From an uncultured Pseudomonadales bacterium (GTDB lineage Bacteria; Pseudomonadota; Gammaproteobacteria; Pseudomonadales; Pseudohongiellaceae): DNA of 64,000 nucleotides. The DNA is taken from NCBI GenBank assembly GCA_938091935.1, contig CALKNV010000018.1, positions 62,001 to 126,000 on the forward strand, written 5' to 3'. Every line of letters begins with the position of its first letter. Within the stretch, counting starts at the first letter, position 1. A model generated the notes under the pieces. It searched no databases. It saw only the letters and a program-made list of their open reading frames with translations, and had not been told where the DNA came from. A program made the position numbers and the translations under genes. This document shows, one piece after another, positions 17,248-25,400 of the stretch.

Positions 17248-18579
17248 TTACAACCGATTCCACATCTGCGGCAAGGCCGCTGCATCCAATTCCTCACGGG
17301 CTTCAAGCAGGTACCCCTTGAGCCGTTCCACAATCTCGGGATACTCCCTGGTGTAGCTATAGGTCTCACTGGGATCTGTGAGCAGATCAAACAGCAAGCC
17401 ATCCGGCCCATAGTAGTTCGAATGCTCGAAACTATTTTGTGCCGCACGATAGCGGGTCTCCACCACTAACTTCCAGCGCCCGCTTCGCACGCCAACGATG
17501 CGATCATTATTGAACAAGAATAAGGCCTCATGGGGCGAGCTGCCGGTGCCTGTCAGCAGTGGCATCATGTTTTTGCCATCGATAGTTCGATCATTGGGAA
17601 GTTGGCCGCCGGCAAGTTCGAGCAGGGTTGGCATTAAGTCAATGTTCATTGCCGGCTCATCAGACACCGTGCCTGCTGGAATAGTGCCAGGCCATGAAGC
17701 GATGAAAGGGACGCGTTGGCCGCCTTCCCAGGAACTGCCTTTGCGGTCGCGGTAGATGCCCGCGCTACCTTCAAACCAGGGGCCATTGTCAGAGGTGAAC
17801 ATCACCAGGGTGTTTTCCAGCAAACCCTCGCGCTCCAGCGCGGCGATGATTTCACCAGTGCTCCAGTCAATGGTTTCTACGACGTCGCCGTATAGCCCGG
17901 CATCGGACCGTCCATCGAAACGTGGCGAAACGAACAGCGGGACGTGGGGAAAGGAGTGGGGGATATAGAGGAAGAAAGGGTTATCGTTGTTCTCTTCGAT
18001 GAATCGAACGGCCTCTCGTGTATAGCGCTCAGTGAGGGTGGTTTGATCCACCGGATCTTCAGCCATCTGCTCGCCGCGATAGAGTTCCAGCGGCGTCATG
18101 TCATTACTGTGCAAGACCCCAAAGAATTCATCGAAACCCTGATCCATGGGTGACCATTCAAGACGGCTGCCAAGATGCCATTTGCCAAACAGGGCGCTGC
18201 GATAACCCAGTGGTTTTAGCGCTTCGGCGATAGTCGTTTCTTCAAAGGCGAGGTGAATTTCATTGGTGGGGCGGGCCACATCTGCTACCAGGTCGAGGCG
18301 AATGGGGTAGCGCCCGGTGAGCAGGCCGCCACGCGCGGCCGTGCAAACATTGGCGCTGGAGTAGAAACTATCCAGGCGGGCACCATTGAGCGCCAGGCGA
18401 TCAAGGTTGGGCGTCTTGATCAGGCTTGACCCATACACACCGAGGTCACCGTAGCCCAAATCATCTGCCATGATGACAATAAAATTAGGCGGTCTGTCCT
18501 GAGCCTGGGCAAAGTTTATCGATGCAATGAGGGTGGTGATGCTGGCAAGAAGGGCGATACCGGTGCGAAATATATTCAT
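17248..18579 (-). CDS. Secreted sulfatase (formylglycine-dependent)
   Basis: A 443-residue periplasmic sulfatase, taking the ATG at 18579 as start because it directly precedes a Sec signal peptide ending NFAQAQ. Residues 33-40 FIVIMADD give the metal-binding aspartates. The formylglycine site is Cys79 in NVCTAARGG: the pattern is C-T-A-A-R, with Ala in place of the more common Pro of C-x-P-x-R. Further family motifs are GKWHLG, the TSDNGPW metal ligands and GGQRVPFIASWPG. Matching a C-type site, a formylglycine-generating or radical SAM maturase must be encoded elsewhere. Its substrate is probably a sulfated glycan or glycoside. It sits at the right end of the sugar locus, convergent with it. 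Confidence 0.93.
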   Translation of the reverse strand: MNIFRTGIALLASITTLIASINFAQAQDRPPNFIVIMADDLGYGDLGVYGSSLIKTPNLDRLALNGARLDSFYSSANVCTAARGGLLTGRYPIRLDLVADVARPTNEIHLAFEETTIAEALKPLGYRSALFGKWHLGSRLEWSPMDQGFDEFFGVLHSNDMTPLELYRGEQMAEDPVDQTTLTERYTREAVRFIEENNDNPFFLYIPHSFPHVPLFVSPRFDGRSDAGLYGDVVETIDWSTGEIIAALEREGLLENTLVMFTSDNGPWFEGSAGIYRDRKGSSWEGGQRVPFIASWPGTIPAGTVSDEPAMNIDLMPTLLELAGGQLPNDRTIDGKNMMPLLTGTGSSPHEALFLFNNDRIVGVRSGRWKLVVETRYRAAQNSFEHSNYYGPDGLLFDLLTDPSETYSYTREYPEIVERLKGYLLEAREELDAAALPQMWNRL

Positions 18580-18756
18580 GACAAAGTTCTGCTGATAATT
18601 TTTAGAACGCCTGTGGCGTGGTGAGGATGGGGCTGAGATTGCTCGCGGGCTCTGTTTTTTGTCCGAGGTATTTGGGAGGGTGCGCATTGGCCGCATTCTC
18701 TTCCTGTATTCTAGCAAATCCGGGAGACTCTACTGCAAACCGTTTTATTGCCAGAA

Positions 18757-18784
18757 AGCGTTATATAATTCAATATATAGCGCT
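18757..18784 (+). promoter_or_regulatory. ModE operator upstream of modA
   Basis: AGCGTTATATA at 18757-18767, a 6-bp spacer and TATATAGCGCT at 18774-18784 form an inverted repeat with one mismatch. This is the arrangement of the E. coli ModE box (CGCTATATA, 6-7 bp, TATATAACG). It lies 29 bp before the modA start and overlaps the region where a promoter would be, so molybdate-loaded ModE should repress modA. It is nearly identical to the site before modB at 59960. Confidence 0.9.
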
Positions 18785-18813
18785 CGACTGCGAGATAAGT
18801 ATTGCTAGGAAAT

Positions 18814-19563
18814 ATGAATCGAATCGAATTGCAATTGCTCGTCGCTTGCCTGTGGTCATTGTCGGCGACCGCAGATGAATTGCTGGTTGCCGCCGCTTCC
18901 AATTTCTCCGCGCCTATGAACGAACTGGCGTTGCGGTTTGAGGCTCAGACTGATCATAAGGTCGAAGTCGCCTATGGTTCTTCTGGCCGCCTGTTCGCTC
19001 AAATCAGCAATGGTGCGCCGTTTCAGATCTTTTTCTCTGCCGATCAGGACAAGCCGGAACGATTGCTTGCGTCGGGCCTGGCGGTGCCTGGATCCAGATT
19101 CACCTATGCCACCGGCGCACTGGTTTTGTGGAATGCCGATGACAAGGTTGCAGTTCCTGACGCCTCGGTTCTTATCCAGAACTCCGAGCTGCTAATTGCA
19201 CTTGCCAATCCGCGTGTCGCACCCTATGGGGCAGCGGCGATGGAAGCTATTGAGAGTCTCGCGCTGTCGGAAGCCGTGGCGGGCAGACTGGTGCTGGGCG
19301 AGAACATTGCGCAGGCCTATCAGTTCGTGGATTCGGGCAATGCGCCACTGGGATTCGTGGCAAAGTCCCAGGTGTTTCGAGATGGCCGTTTGCGCAAAGG
19401 CTCGGGTTGGGAAGTGCCAGCTGATTTGCATGCGCCCATCAGGCAGGATGCGGTATTGCTTAATAGCGCGCAGGACTGCCAGCCATGTCTACAGTTAATG
19501 GCGTTTGTGCAACAGCCGGAACAAAGAGCGCTGCTTGCAAGCTGGGGCTACCGTTTTGATTGA
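18814..19563 (+). CDS. modA: Molybdate-binding periplasmic protein ModA
   Basis: A 249-residue ABC transporter binding protein for molybdate or tungstate. The start is taken as the ATG at 18814, preceded by AGGA; a TTG at 18802 is a less likely alternative. A short signal peptide ends near SATADE. The mature protein begins LLVAAASNFSAPM, with the conserved Ser that binds oxyanion, followed by VEVAYGSSGRLFAQI, GAPFQIFFSAD, and NPRVAPYGAAAME, all typical of ModA. The gene stands alone: modB and modC are 41 kb away at 60021-61847, but a matching ModE operator precedes both units. The split arrangement is unusual, since modA is normally the first gene of modABC. Confidence 0.95.
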   Translation: MNRIELQLLVACLWSLSATADELLVAAASNFSAPMNELALRFEAQTDHKVEVAYGSSGRLFAQISNGAPFQIFFSADQDKPERLLASGLAVPGSRFTYATGALVLWNADDKVAVPDASVLIQNSELLIALANPRVAPYGAAAMEAIESLALSEAVAGRLVLGENIAQAYQFVDSGNAPLGFVAKSQVFRDGRLRKGSGWEVPADLHAPIRQDAVLLNSAQDCQPCLQLMAFVQQPEQRALLASWGYRFD

Positions 19564-19604
19564 GCGGGCTAGCCGGGAAACAGCTCGCAAAAGAGACTAC
19601 GCTG

Positions 19605-19733
19605 CTAGCTTGCCGCTCGACCCAGATAGCGCTGAAATGTTTGTTCGACAAAATCATCCACGCCCGGAACAAACAGCACGGCTAACACCGTGACAACAAT
19701 GGCGCCCCCGATACAGAAATAGAAAGTCTTCAT
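19605..19733 (-). CDS. Possible 42-residue single-pass membrane protein
   Basis: A small open frame beginning ATG at 19733 and ending TAG at 19605. The product starts MKTFYFCIGGAIVV and has one hydrophobic segment of about 20 residues, followed by a short acidic then basic tail. It lies 32 bp downstream of the secreted-protein gene at 19766-20281 in the same direction and could be its last cistron. No good ribosome binding site precedes it and no family is recognised, so it may not be real. Confidence 0.4.
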   Translation of the reverse strand: MKTFYFCIGGAIVVTVLAVLFVPGVDDFVEQTFQRYLGRAAS

Positions 19734-19765
19734 AGGATATTCGCTTTAGTGCTTATGGGCTGCGC

Positions 19766-20281
19766 TTAGCGCGGTCTTGCCTCAAACAACCAAACATTGC
19801 CACTCTCGATGGTGGCGCGCGTGGTCTGGGATGGATATTTAGCGGTGATTGCCGCAGCGATGCCGTCTAGCGCTTCACCGCTGTCAATGCGCTGCAGAAA
19901 TCGCTCATAACGGATGCCGTCTATGCGAAACACCGCGTTACCATTTCCCTGGGCCTGACCCGGCCACTGCTTCCAGAGGCGTCCCACTGTAGAGTTCATA
20001 TAACCGGACCACACATAGAGCTTGCCCGCGTGTTCAACGGTCCAGATTCGACGTGAAGTGGAGGGTTCCTCTAACTGCATCTCGATGGTCGGAATCGAAT
20101 TAACGAAACGCCAGTCAGGCTCCGGGCCGCTGTGCAGGGTGCCGCTGACCAGAGGACCGCCGGAGAACACGCGATTCGGTCCATCGGCGAAGCGCTGCTT
20201 GATGGCGGCGGTTGCTACCGCCGTAATGGGGATCAGGGTCAGGCAGAGAAGCACGATAATGGCGCGGATCAGGATCTTCAT
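19766..20281 (-). CDS. Exported or membrane-anchored protein of unknown function
   Basis: A 171-residue protein with a strongly hydrophobic N-terminus (residues 5-27), acting as signal or anchor. The remainder is a compact soluble domain with GGPLVSGTLHSGPEPDW, a run of beta-strand-like segments, WKQWPG, and VFRIDGIRYE. The pattern recalls small beta-barrel proteins related to pyridoxamine-phosphate-oxidase-like folds, but this is only an impression. It has a loose resemblance to the protein at 26599, which also has an N-terminal anchor and a G-G-x-L segment. The gene lies between modA and the persulfide dioxygenase and is transcribed leftward, perhaps from a promoter at about 20300. Confidence 0.7.
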   Translation of the reverse strand: MKILIRAIIVLLCLTLIPITAVATAAIKQRFADGPNRVFSGGPLVSGTLHSGPEPDWRFVNSIPTIEMQLEEPSTSRRIWTVEHAGKLYVWSGYMNSTVGRLWKQWPGQAQGNGNAVFRIDGIRYERFLQRIDSGEALDGIAAAITAKYPSQTTRATIESGNVWLFEARPR

Positions 20282-20413
20282 GGCTTATGTTCCTGTTTGA
20301 ATTAATGTTGCAGAACTGTGTTGGCGCTGAATCACCAGTGCGCCGACCTTCGGAAAAGCATGATTTCTCGACACCATACCCGAGAAGCACGCTTTGGCAA
20401 AGTCTGCTTGCCC

Positions 20414-21481
20414 CTAACTTGTGGGCAGGCCCTCCGCATACCAGCGCAGAAAGCCGCCGTTAATATTGGCAACCTCGTCGCGCCCGGCCTGGCGCAGCAG
20501 GTTGAAGGCAAGCACGGAGCGTTTGCCGCTTCGACATATGGTCATTACCGGCTTGTCGGTAGGCACCTCATCGAGTCGAGTGCGCAGCTGATCAATGGGA
20601 ATATGCTGGGCACCTGCTATCTGGGTGCTTTCTTCCTCTATTTCTGCCTGGGTACGGACGTCCAGTACCTGCACCGCACCGAGGTTGGCGGCCACCCATT
20701 CTGGCGCGACTTCCAATACGCCGCTATAAGTCGTTGTAACGGGCGCCCAGGATGGTATCCGAGGAAGCTCGTCGTCATCTGGTTTGCCGGCCTTCAAATT
20801 AGCAGGCACCGCTATATCCAGTTGCTTGGGGTGGGGCAGGTTCATGTTCTCCATGAATCCGATGAAGTCGATCTCGTTAGCCTGACCGCCAATGCGGGGA
20901 TTATGGCGCTTCTCCTCACCAATGGTGCTGGAAGTTCTGCCGGCGTAGTCATGGGCAGGAAACATGATGCAGTCATCGGGCAGGGCAAACAGAATCTCTT
21001 TGATGGAATGATATAACTTATTGGCAGAACCCTGTTGAAAGTCGGTTCTGCCGCAGCCGCGAATCAGCAGGGTGTCGCCGGTGAATACCATGGACCGGTC
21101 GTTGAGCAAATAGCTGACGCAGCCGTCGGTGTGACCGGGAGTGGCGATGACTCTGAGGGTAAAGCTACCGAATTCGATTTCATCGTCCTGGCTCACGCTT
21201 CTATCCAGCGGATCTATGCCGGAATCGGCGGAGGCAGCTATCTGGCAGTTGGTTCGGTGTTTAAGCAACCAGGCGCCGGTTACATGGTCAGCATGGCAGT
21301 GAGTCTCCAGACAGGCAACAAGAGATAAATCCAACTCCTGAATCAGCGAGTAGTCTCGATTGTGCTGTTCGAATACTGAGTCAATTATTACGGCTTGTCC
21401 CGAAACCTTGTCTGCCAGTAGATAGGTGTAGGTGCCGGATGTCTGATCATAAAGTTGCTTGAAGAGTAAACTGTCGTTCAT
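20414..21481 (-). CDS. Persulfide dioxygenase-rhodanese fusion
   Basis: A 355-residue cytoplasmic fusion. Residues 1-235 are an ETHE1-type metallo-beta-lactamase fold: THCHADH (His61, His63, Asp65, His66), GHTDGCVSY, GCGRTDFQ and the HDYAGRTSST-EEK-NPR segment specific to persulfide dioxygenases. Residues about 260-355 are a rhodanese domain with the active-site loop CRSGKRS (Cys316). Characterised fusions of this kind oxidise glutathione persulfide to sulfite and use the rhodanese domain to interconvert persulfide and thiosulfate. No sulfide:quinone reductase lies beside it; a YeeE/YedE transporter is present at the far end of the window. Start ATG is preceded by a GGTGA site. No CstR- or FisR-type regulator is adjacent. 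Confidence 0.94.
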   Translation of the reverse strand: MNDSLLFKQLYDQTSGTYTYLLADKVSGQAVIIDSVFEQHNRDYSLIQELDLSLVACLETHCHADHVTGAWLLKHRTNCQIAASADSGIDPLDRSVSQDDEIEFGSFTLRVIATPGHTDGCVSYLLNDRSMVFTGDTLLIRGCGRTDFQQGSANKLYHSIKEILFALPDDCIMFPAHDYAGRTSSTIGEEKRHNPRIGGQANEIDFIGFMENMNLPHPKQLDIAVPANLKAGKPDDDELPRIPSWAPVTTTYSGVLEVAPEWVAANLGAVQVLDVRTQAEIEEESTQIAGAQHIPIDQLRTRLDEVPTDKPVMTICRSGKRSVLAFNLLRQAGRDEVANINGGFLRWYAEGLPTS

Positions 21482-21599
21482 TGCCCGTCACCGATATATA
21501 GTCATATAAGCCCAGTGTTGTGATCAGAGCCACGGGCCAGTCGTCCTGCAATTCTGGTTGATTCATCACATGAAGAATTTAAAAAACAGTATACACTGA

Positions 21600-23501
21600 G
21601 TGGTCACCGTAAAGAGAATCAGCACCATTTCCAGACCGCTCACCATAGCCCTCCTTATCTTGTCGGCAGGCATAACCCTGCTGGTTTTCACTCCGGGTCT
21701 GTCTGGCGGGTTTCTGCTGGATGACTATCCCAACCTGGCTGTACTCAACCAGGTTCCTGCCAATCCAGGCGTGTCTGATTTGCTGGAATTGGCCGGGACC
21801 GGGTTTGCTGGTCTGTTTGGCCGACCGCTCTCCATACTGAGTTTGTTGCTGCAGCATGGTGCCTGGCCTGATCCATTTCAATTCAAATTGGTCAATGTGC
21901 TGATTCATGTCGGCAATGGGTTTTTATTGGCTGCGGTTTGCGTGCTGCTGCGCAGACAGAGCGAGCATGTGCGGATTGGAAATGTGGCGCTGGTGCTGGT
22001 AGTGCTGCTATGGATGGCCCATCCAATGCAGGTTTCCAGCGTACTTTATGTTGTGCAGCGCATGACGCTATTGGCGGGTAGTTTTGTGCTGCTTGGTCTA
22101 TTGGGCTATTTATTGGGCAGGCAGTGGCTATTGGCGGGGCGCACTCTGCGAGGCACAGCCTGCATGCTCGGGGCGCCCTTGCTGGGCGCCGTGTTTGGCT
22201 TGCTGAGCAAGGAAAACGGCGTGTTGATTTACGCTTATCTTGCTGTCGTTGAGCTGTTTCTTCAGCAGAACCAGCAGCTGGACAGTCGCGTGCAAAAAAT
22301 AGCGACCTGGGGTGTTTTTGTGCCTCTTGCTATCGGCGTCACGGCGTTTTTGCTTTACCTGCCGAGCACTTTCGAAGGCTATGCACTGCGGGCCTTCTCG
22401 CTCGGTGAACGTTTGCTGACAGAAGGGCCGGTGTTATTGAGTTACCTCAGCTCGATGATGTTACCGAGACAGGGCGCCTACGGGATCTTTCATGATGACT
22501 TTCCTATCTACAGCAGCTTGCTGGACCCGATGGTGCTAGCCTCATTGCTGGTGTTGTTTGTCGCTGTCGCGGCGTCAGCGCACTACCGCTCGCGCTTTCC
22601 GATACTCGCATTTGCCGTATTCTGGTTTCTGGCTGGTCACTCCATGGAATCCACCCTGATTCCGCTGGCGATTTATTTTGAGCACCGCAACTACTTGCCG
22701 CTGTTTGCTGTGGTGTTTGCCCTGATCGCGATTCTTGATCAGCTAATCTCACGCCAGCGTGACACCATGCGAAAATTTGCGCTTGGGACGGCAGGGGTTA
22801 TGGTCGCCTGGACCCTGCTGGTGACGATCCAGCTCAGCTTTAGCTGGGGCGATTCCCTGGACCATGCTACTTCTGCCATCACTTACCGCCCTGGCTCTGA
22901 CCGAGCCCAGAGTAACTATGTGCAGACGCTGGCCAATATAGGACAGCCCCAGCTTGCCTATGAAAACCACCGGGCATTTCTAGAGGGCCGGGATGGACGA
23001 GTGGCTGACTATATACGCTGGCTGGAATTCAGGTGCCTGTTACCCGACATTGAATTGCCATCCCCTCAACAGCTGCGAACCCAGGCCAGTGAGTCGCTGC
23101 ATGACTACTCAGTGCTAAATCTGCTGAACCAGCTGGTGCCGGCGATTAACAGCGGCCTATGCACGAACTTGCCAAGAGAGCCGATCGCGGCAGTGATAGA
23201 CACCCTGCTCGAAAACAGCGGTTTCGAAGAAAGCTGGCCCGATCTCTTGATGCAGCGTGCATTGTTGAGCGCGGGAGCAGGTCAATTTGCCTTGGCTGCA
23301 GATTTTGCTGGGCGATCCGAACGCTTGCGGGCCGACGTCAATGCGGCGCTCTTTCAACTTATCTGGTTAGTCAGAGCCGACAGCCTGGCGGAAGCGAGAG
23401 CGCTAAAATTTCGATTAGAGTCTGACTATGCTGATTCCATTGCAGCATCATTAGCGCTGCAAGAACGTTTGGGTGGGATTGAGCAGCAACTGGCCCTTTA
23501 G
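21600..23501 (+). CDS. Large polytopic membrane protein, GT-C-like
   Basis: A 633-residue inner-membrane protein starting with GTG at 21600. About 9-11 hydrophobic segments occupy residues 12-420. The first periplasmic loop holds FLLDDYPNL, a D-D-x-x-x motif resembling the acidic catalytic loop of GT-C glycosyltransferases of the PMT/TMTC kind. Residues about 425-633 are soluble and helical, with TPR-like spacing (YRPGSDRAQSNYVQTLANIG, where TMTC proteins also place TPRs). A role transferring a sugar from a lipid carrier to protein or polysaccharide is plausible but unproven. The gene stands alone between the persulfide dioxygenase and a convergent PilZ gene. Confidence 0.85.
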   Translation: MVTVKRISTISRPLTIALLILSAGITLLVFTPGLSGGFLLDDYPNLAVLNQVPANPGVSDLLELAGTGFAGLFGRPLSILSLLLQHGAWPDPFQFKLVNVLIHVGNGFLLAAVCVLLRRQSEHVRIGNVALVLVVLLWMAHPMQVSSVLYVVQRMTLLAGSFVLLGLLGYLLGRQWLLAGRTLRGTACMLGAPLLGAVFGLLSKENGVLIYAYLAVVELFLQQNQQLDSRVQKIATWGVFVPLAIGVTAFLLYLPSTFEGYALRAFSLGERLLTEGPVLLSYLSSMMLPRQGAYGIFHDDFPIYSSLLDPMVLASLLVLFVAVAASAHYRSRFPILAFAVFWFLAGHSMESTLIPLAIYFEHRNYLPLFAVVFALIAILDQLISRQRDTMRKFALGTAGVMVAWTLLVTIQLSFSWGDSLDHATSAITYRPGSDRAQSNYVQTLANIGQPQLAYENHRAFLEGRDGRVADYIRWLEFRCLLPDIELPSPQQLRTQASESLHDYSVLNLLNQLVPAINSGLCTNLPREPIAAVIDTLLENSGFEESWPDLLMQRALLSAGAGQFALAADFAGRSERLRADVNAALFQLIWLVRADSLAEARALKFRLESDYADSIAASLALQERLGGIEQQLAL

Positions 23502-23772
23502 CGATCAAGCGCGAGCTCGTCATCAAGGATTTTCTAAAATTCCCTGCTAGATAAGAAAGAGATGGTTAACCCCTTCATCAGGGCAAATTTATGGGCCAGA
23601 TACAGACAGTGATCACGCTGCCAGAATCGATAGCGCAAATGACCTCGAAAAATTCCTTTCAAAGCCGAAATTCGCTACTGCATGTATTTCAGCACAGACA
23701 CAAACTAAATTTTTTTATAGTGGGAATGGATTGGCAGGGAATTTGGGTGCTTGGCTACACGCTAGTCTAATT
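23502..23772. other. Intergenic region after the membrane protein
   Basis: No supported gene. A 59-codon frame at 23591-23770 has a passable AGGG site but an unremarkable product. The stretch ends at the terminator of the convergent PilZ gene. Confidence 0.45.
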
Positions 23773-23810
23773 AAAAAAGGCCCCGGTTTGCATCACAACC
23801 CGGAGCCTTT
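23773..23810 (-). terminator. Rho-independent terminator of the PilZ gene
   Basis: Read leftward, a G+C-rich stem (GGCTCCGGGTTG pairing imperfectly with CAAACCGGGGCC) is followed by a run of six T. It lies 35 bp past the stop codon of the PilZ gene. Confidence 0.85.
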
Positions 23811-23844
23811 CATGGAAGCACGCCTCTCTAGATGGTGCGCTTCC

Positions 23845-24570
23845 CTAACCCGCTCTCTTCATCTTGAAAGCGGTGCGATGCTTGATTCCGGCATCAAGCA
23901 TCTTGATGATCTGAGCTTCGCTGTTCTCATCCATATCGAGGTACTGACAACGGATATAGCTCACACCGTTCTTGATGTCGTAAACACAGCCCAGAATTTG
24001 GATAGTCATCGCCGCGTGCATGCCGTTGGGTAACAGAATTTGGCTATCTTCAATAATCTGGAAAGACTTGAACTTGTCTGAAAGATCTCCAGGTAATTGG
24101 ATCTTTGCGCCGGTGGCAGAGATGTTTGTCACCCGGCCATCGAATTTCATGCGCGTTTCCAAAAATAAGGTAACGGACACCTCGGGTTGATTCGTCAGGT
24201 TGATGCGAGCCGCTTGACGCAGTTGGGACTGGCGAATGGTTTCTGGAAAGGCGAAAGAACATTCACAAACACTGGGGTCAAGCTGGTTGCGCAGTACCTT
24301 GGCCTTGAAAACCAGCGTGAGTCCTCCGCTTTGAGCCTTGAATGCCACCACGCTTGATTCTCGCGTGCTGGTGGCAAGCACCTCGCAATCCACCGTGAAT
24401 GAGCGGTCATTGATGTTTACATCCAGCACTTGCACGGAGTCAGATGTGACGTGATTTCTGACCATCTGCAGGCAGCTAAACTGCCACCGGTGCAAAAAGG
24501 CAAGTTGCATGAGCTCACTGATTTCTACCGGACTGTCCAGCTCGCGATCGATGCCTGTGTTTATGCTCAT
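23845..24570 (-). CDS. YcgR-like PilZ-domain protein
   Basis: A 241-residue cytoplasmic protein with two beta-rich halves. Residues about 10-120 look like the N-terminal domain of YcgR-type proteins. The PilZ domain follows and retains both c-di-GMP motifs: RQAAR (R-x-x-x-R) and NISATG (N-x-S-x-x-G). It should therefore bind c-di-GMP and couple it to motility or another surface process; YcgR slows the flagellar motor in enteric bacteria. No flagellar or pilus genes lie nearby, so the target is unknown. It is monocistronic, with its own terminator. Confidence 0.88.
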   Translation of the reverse strand: MSINTGIDRELDSPVEISELMQLAFLHRWQFSCLQMVRNHVTSDSVQVLDVNINDRSFTVDCEVLATSTRESSVVAFKAQSGGLTLVFKAKVLRNQLDPSVCECSFAFPETIRQSQLRQAARINLTNQPEVSVTLFLETRMKFDGRVTNISATGAKIQLPGDLSDKFKSFQIIEDSQILLPNGMHAAMTIQILGCVYDIKNGVSYIRCQYLDMDENSEAQIIKMLDAGIKHRTAFKMKRAG

Positions 24571-24820
24571 TTAGATGTACTCCTCATTAATCCACTCTGG
24601 GTGTTAATAACTGCTATGGGTCTAGCGTAGAGGACTCAGAAAATGATTAGTGGAAGGGGCTCACACTTTTGGTGTGCTTTGGCCCGCAAAAACCGCCTGT
24701 TGGTGGCAAATTTGTGAACTCCTTCGCAAAACGAGAGGCTGGGAGGAATTTTTCCCGTCACGACTAGAGGGAGAATTGTGGAGGCCGAAAGCTTCTAATT
24801 GGTGTGCCAGAACGGCATTC

Positions 24821-25396
24821 TTAAGTCAGGAGTGCCTTGAAATGCCGGCGGCACATTGAAACGTAGCGATCATTGCCGCCAATTTGCACCTGGGAGCCTT
24901 CCTTCACCGGATTGCCGGATTCATCCAGTCTGACCACCATGGTTGCTTTCGCGCCACAGTGACAGATCGCCTTCAGTTCCTTCAGGTTATCGGACCAGGC
25001 CAGCAGATATTTGCTGCCTTCGAAGGGCTCACCCTGAAAATCGGTGCGCAGACCGTAGGCGAGCACAGGGATATCCAGGCTGTCTGTTACCTCGCCAAGC
25101 TGAAACACCTGCTCCTTGGTCAGGAATTGGGCCTCATCCACCAACACACAGTGCAACTCCTTGTTGGCATGTGACTCAGCGATCTTTGTGAGCAAGTCAT
25201 CCTTGGGATTAAAGCTCAGGGCCTCGGCTTCCAGTCCAATCCGAGACGTGACTTTGCCGACACCGTAGCGATCATCCATCTCTGGCGCGAGAATCACGGT
25301 ATTCATCCCGCGCTCCTGGTAGTTGTAGCTAGACTGCAGCAGGGCGGTGGATTTTCCCGCATTCATAGAAGAGTAATAAAAGTAGAGTTTGGCCAT
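24821..25396 (-). CDS. tdk: Thymidine kinase
   Basis: A 191-residue type II thymidine kinase that phosphorylates thymidine for the dTMP salvage pathway. The ATG at 25396 is used because it opens [19 protein letters not shown], the family start with its P-loop; a longer frame upstream overlaps the neighbouring gene and is not conserved. Further motifs are VDEAQFL, the Asp-Glu magnesium site, [14 protein letters not shown], and the zinc ligands in ICHCGAKA and MCRRHF. It begins 4 bp after the stop of the DUF2272 gene, so the two may be co-transcribed, though function offers no obvious link. Confidence 0.96.
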   Translation of the reverse strand: MAKLYFYYSSMNAGKSTALLQSSYNYQERGMNTVILAPEMDDRYGVGKVTSRIGLEAEALSFNPKDDLLTKIAESHANKELHCVLVDEAQFLTKEQVFQLGEVTDSLDIPVLAYGLRTDFQGEPFEGSKYLLAWSDNLKELKAICHCGAKATMVVRLDESGNPVKEGSQVQIGGNDRYVSMCRRHFKALLT

Positions 25397-25400
25397 ACTG

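Noticed and set aside
23591-23770. A 59-codon frame with an AGGG site ending just before a terminator.
   Set aside because: The product has no recognisable features, the frame overlaps a T-rich stretch and the terminator's T-run points the other way, to the PilZ gene.
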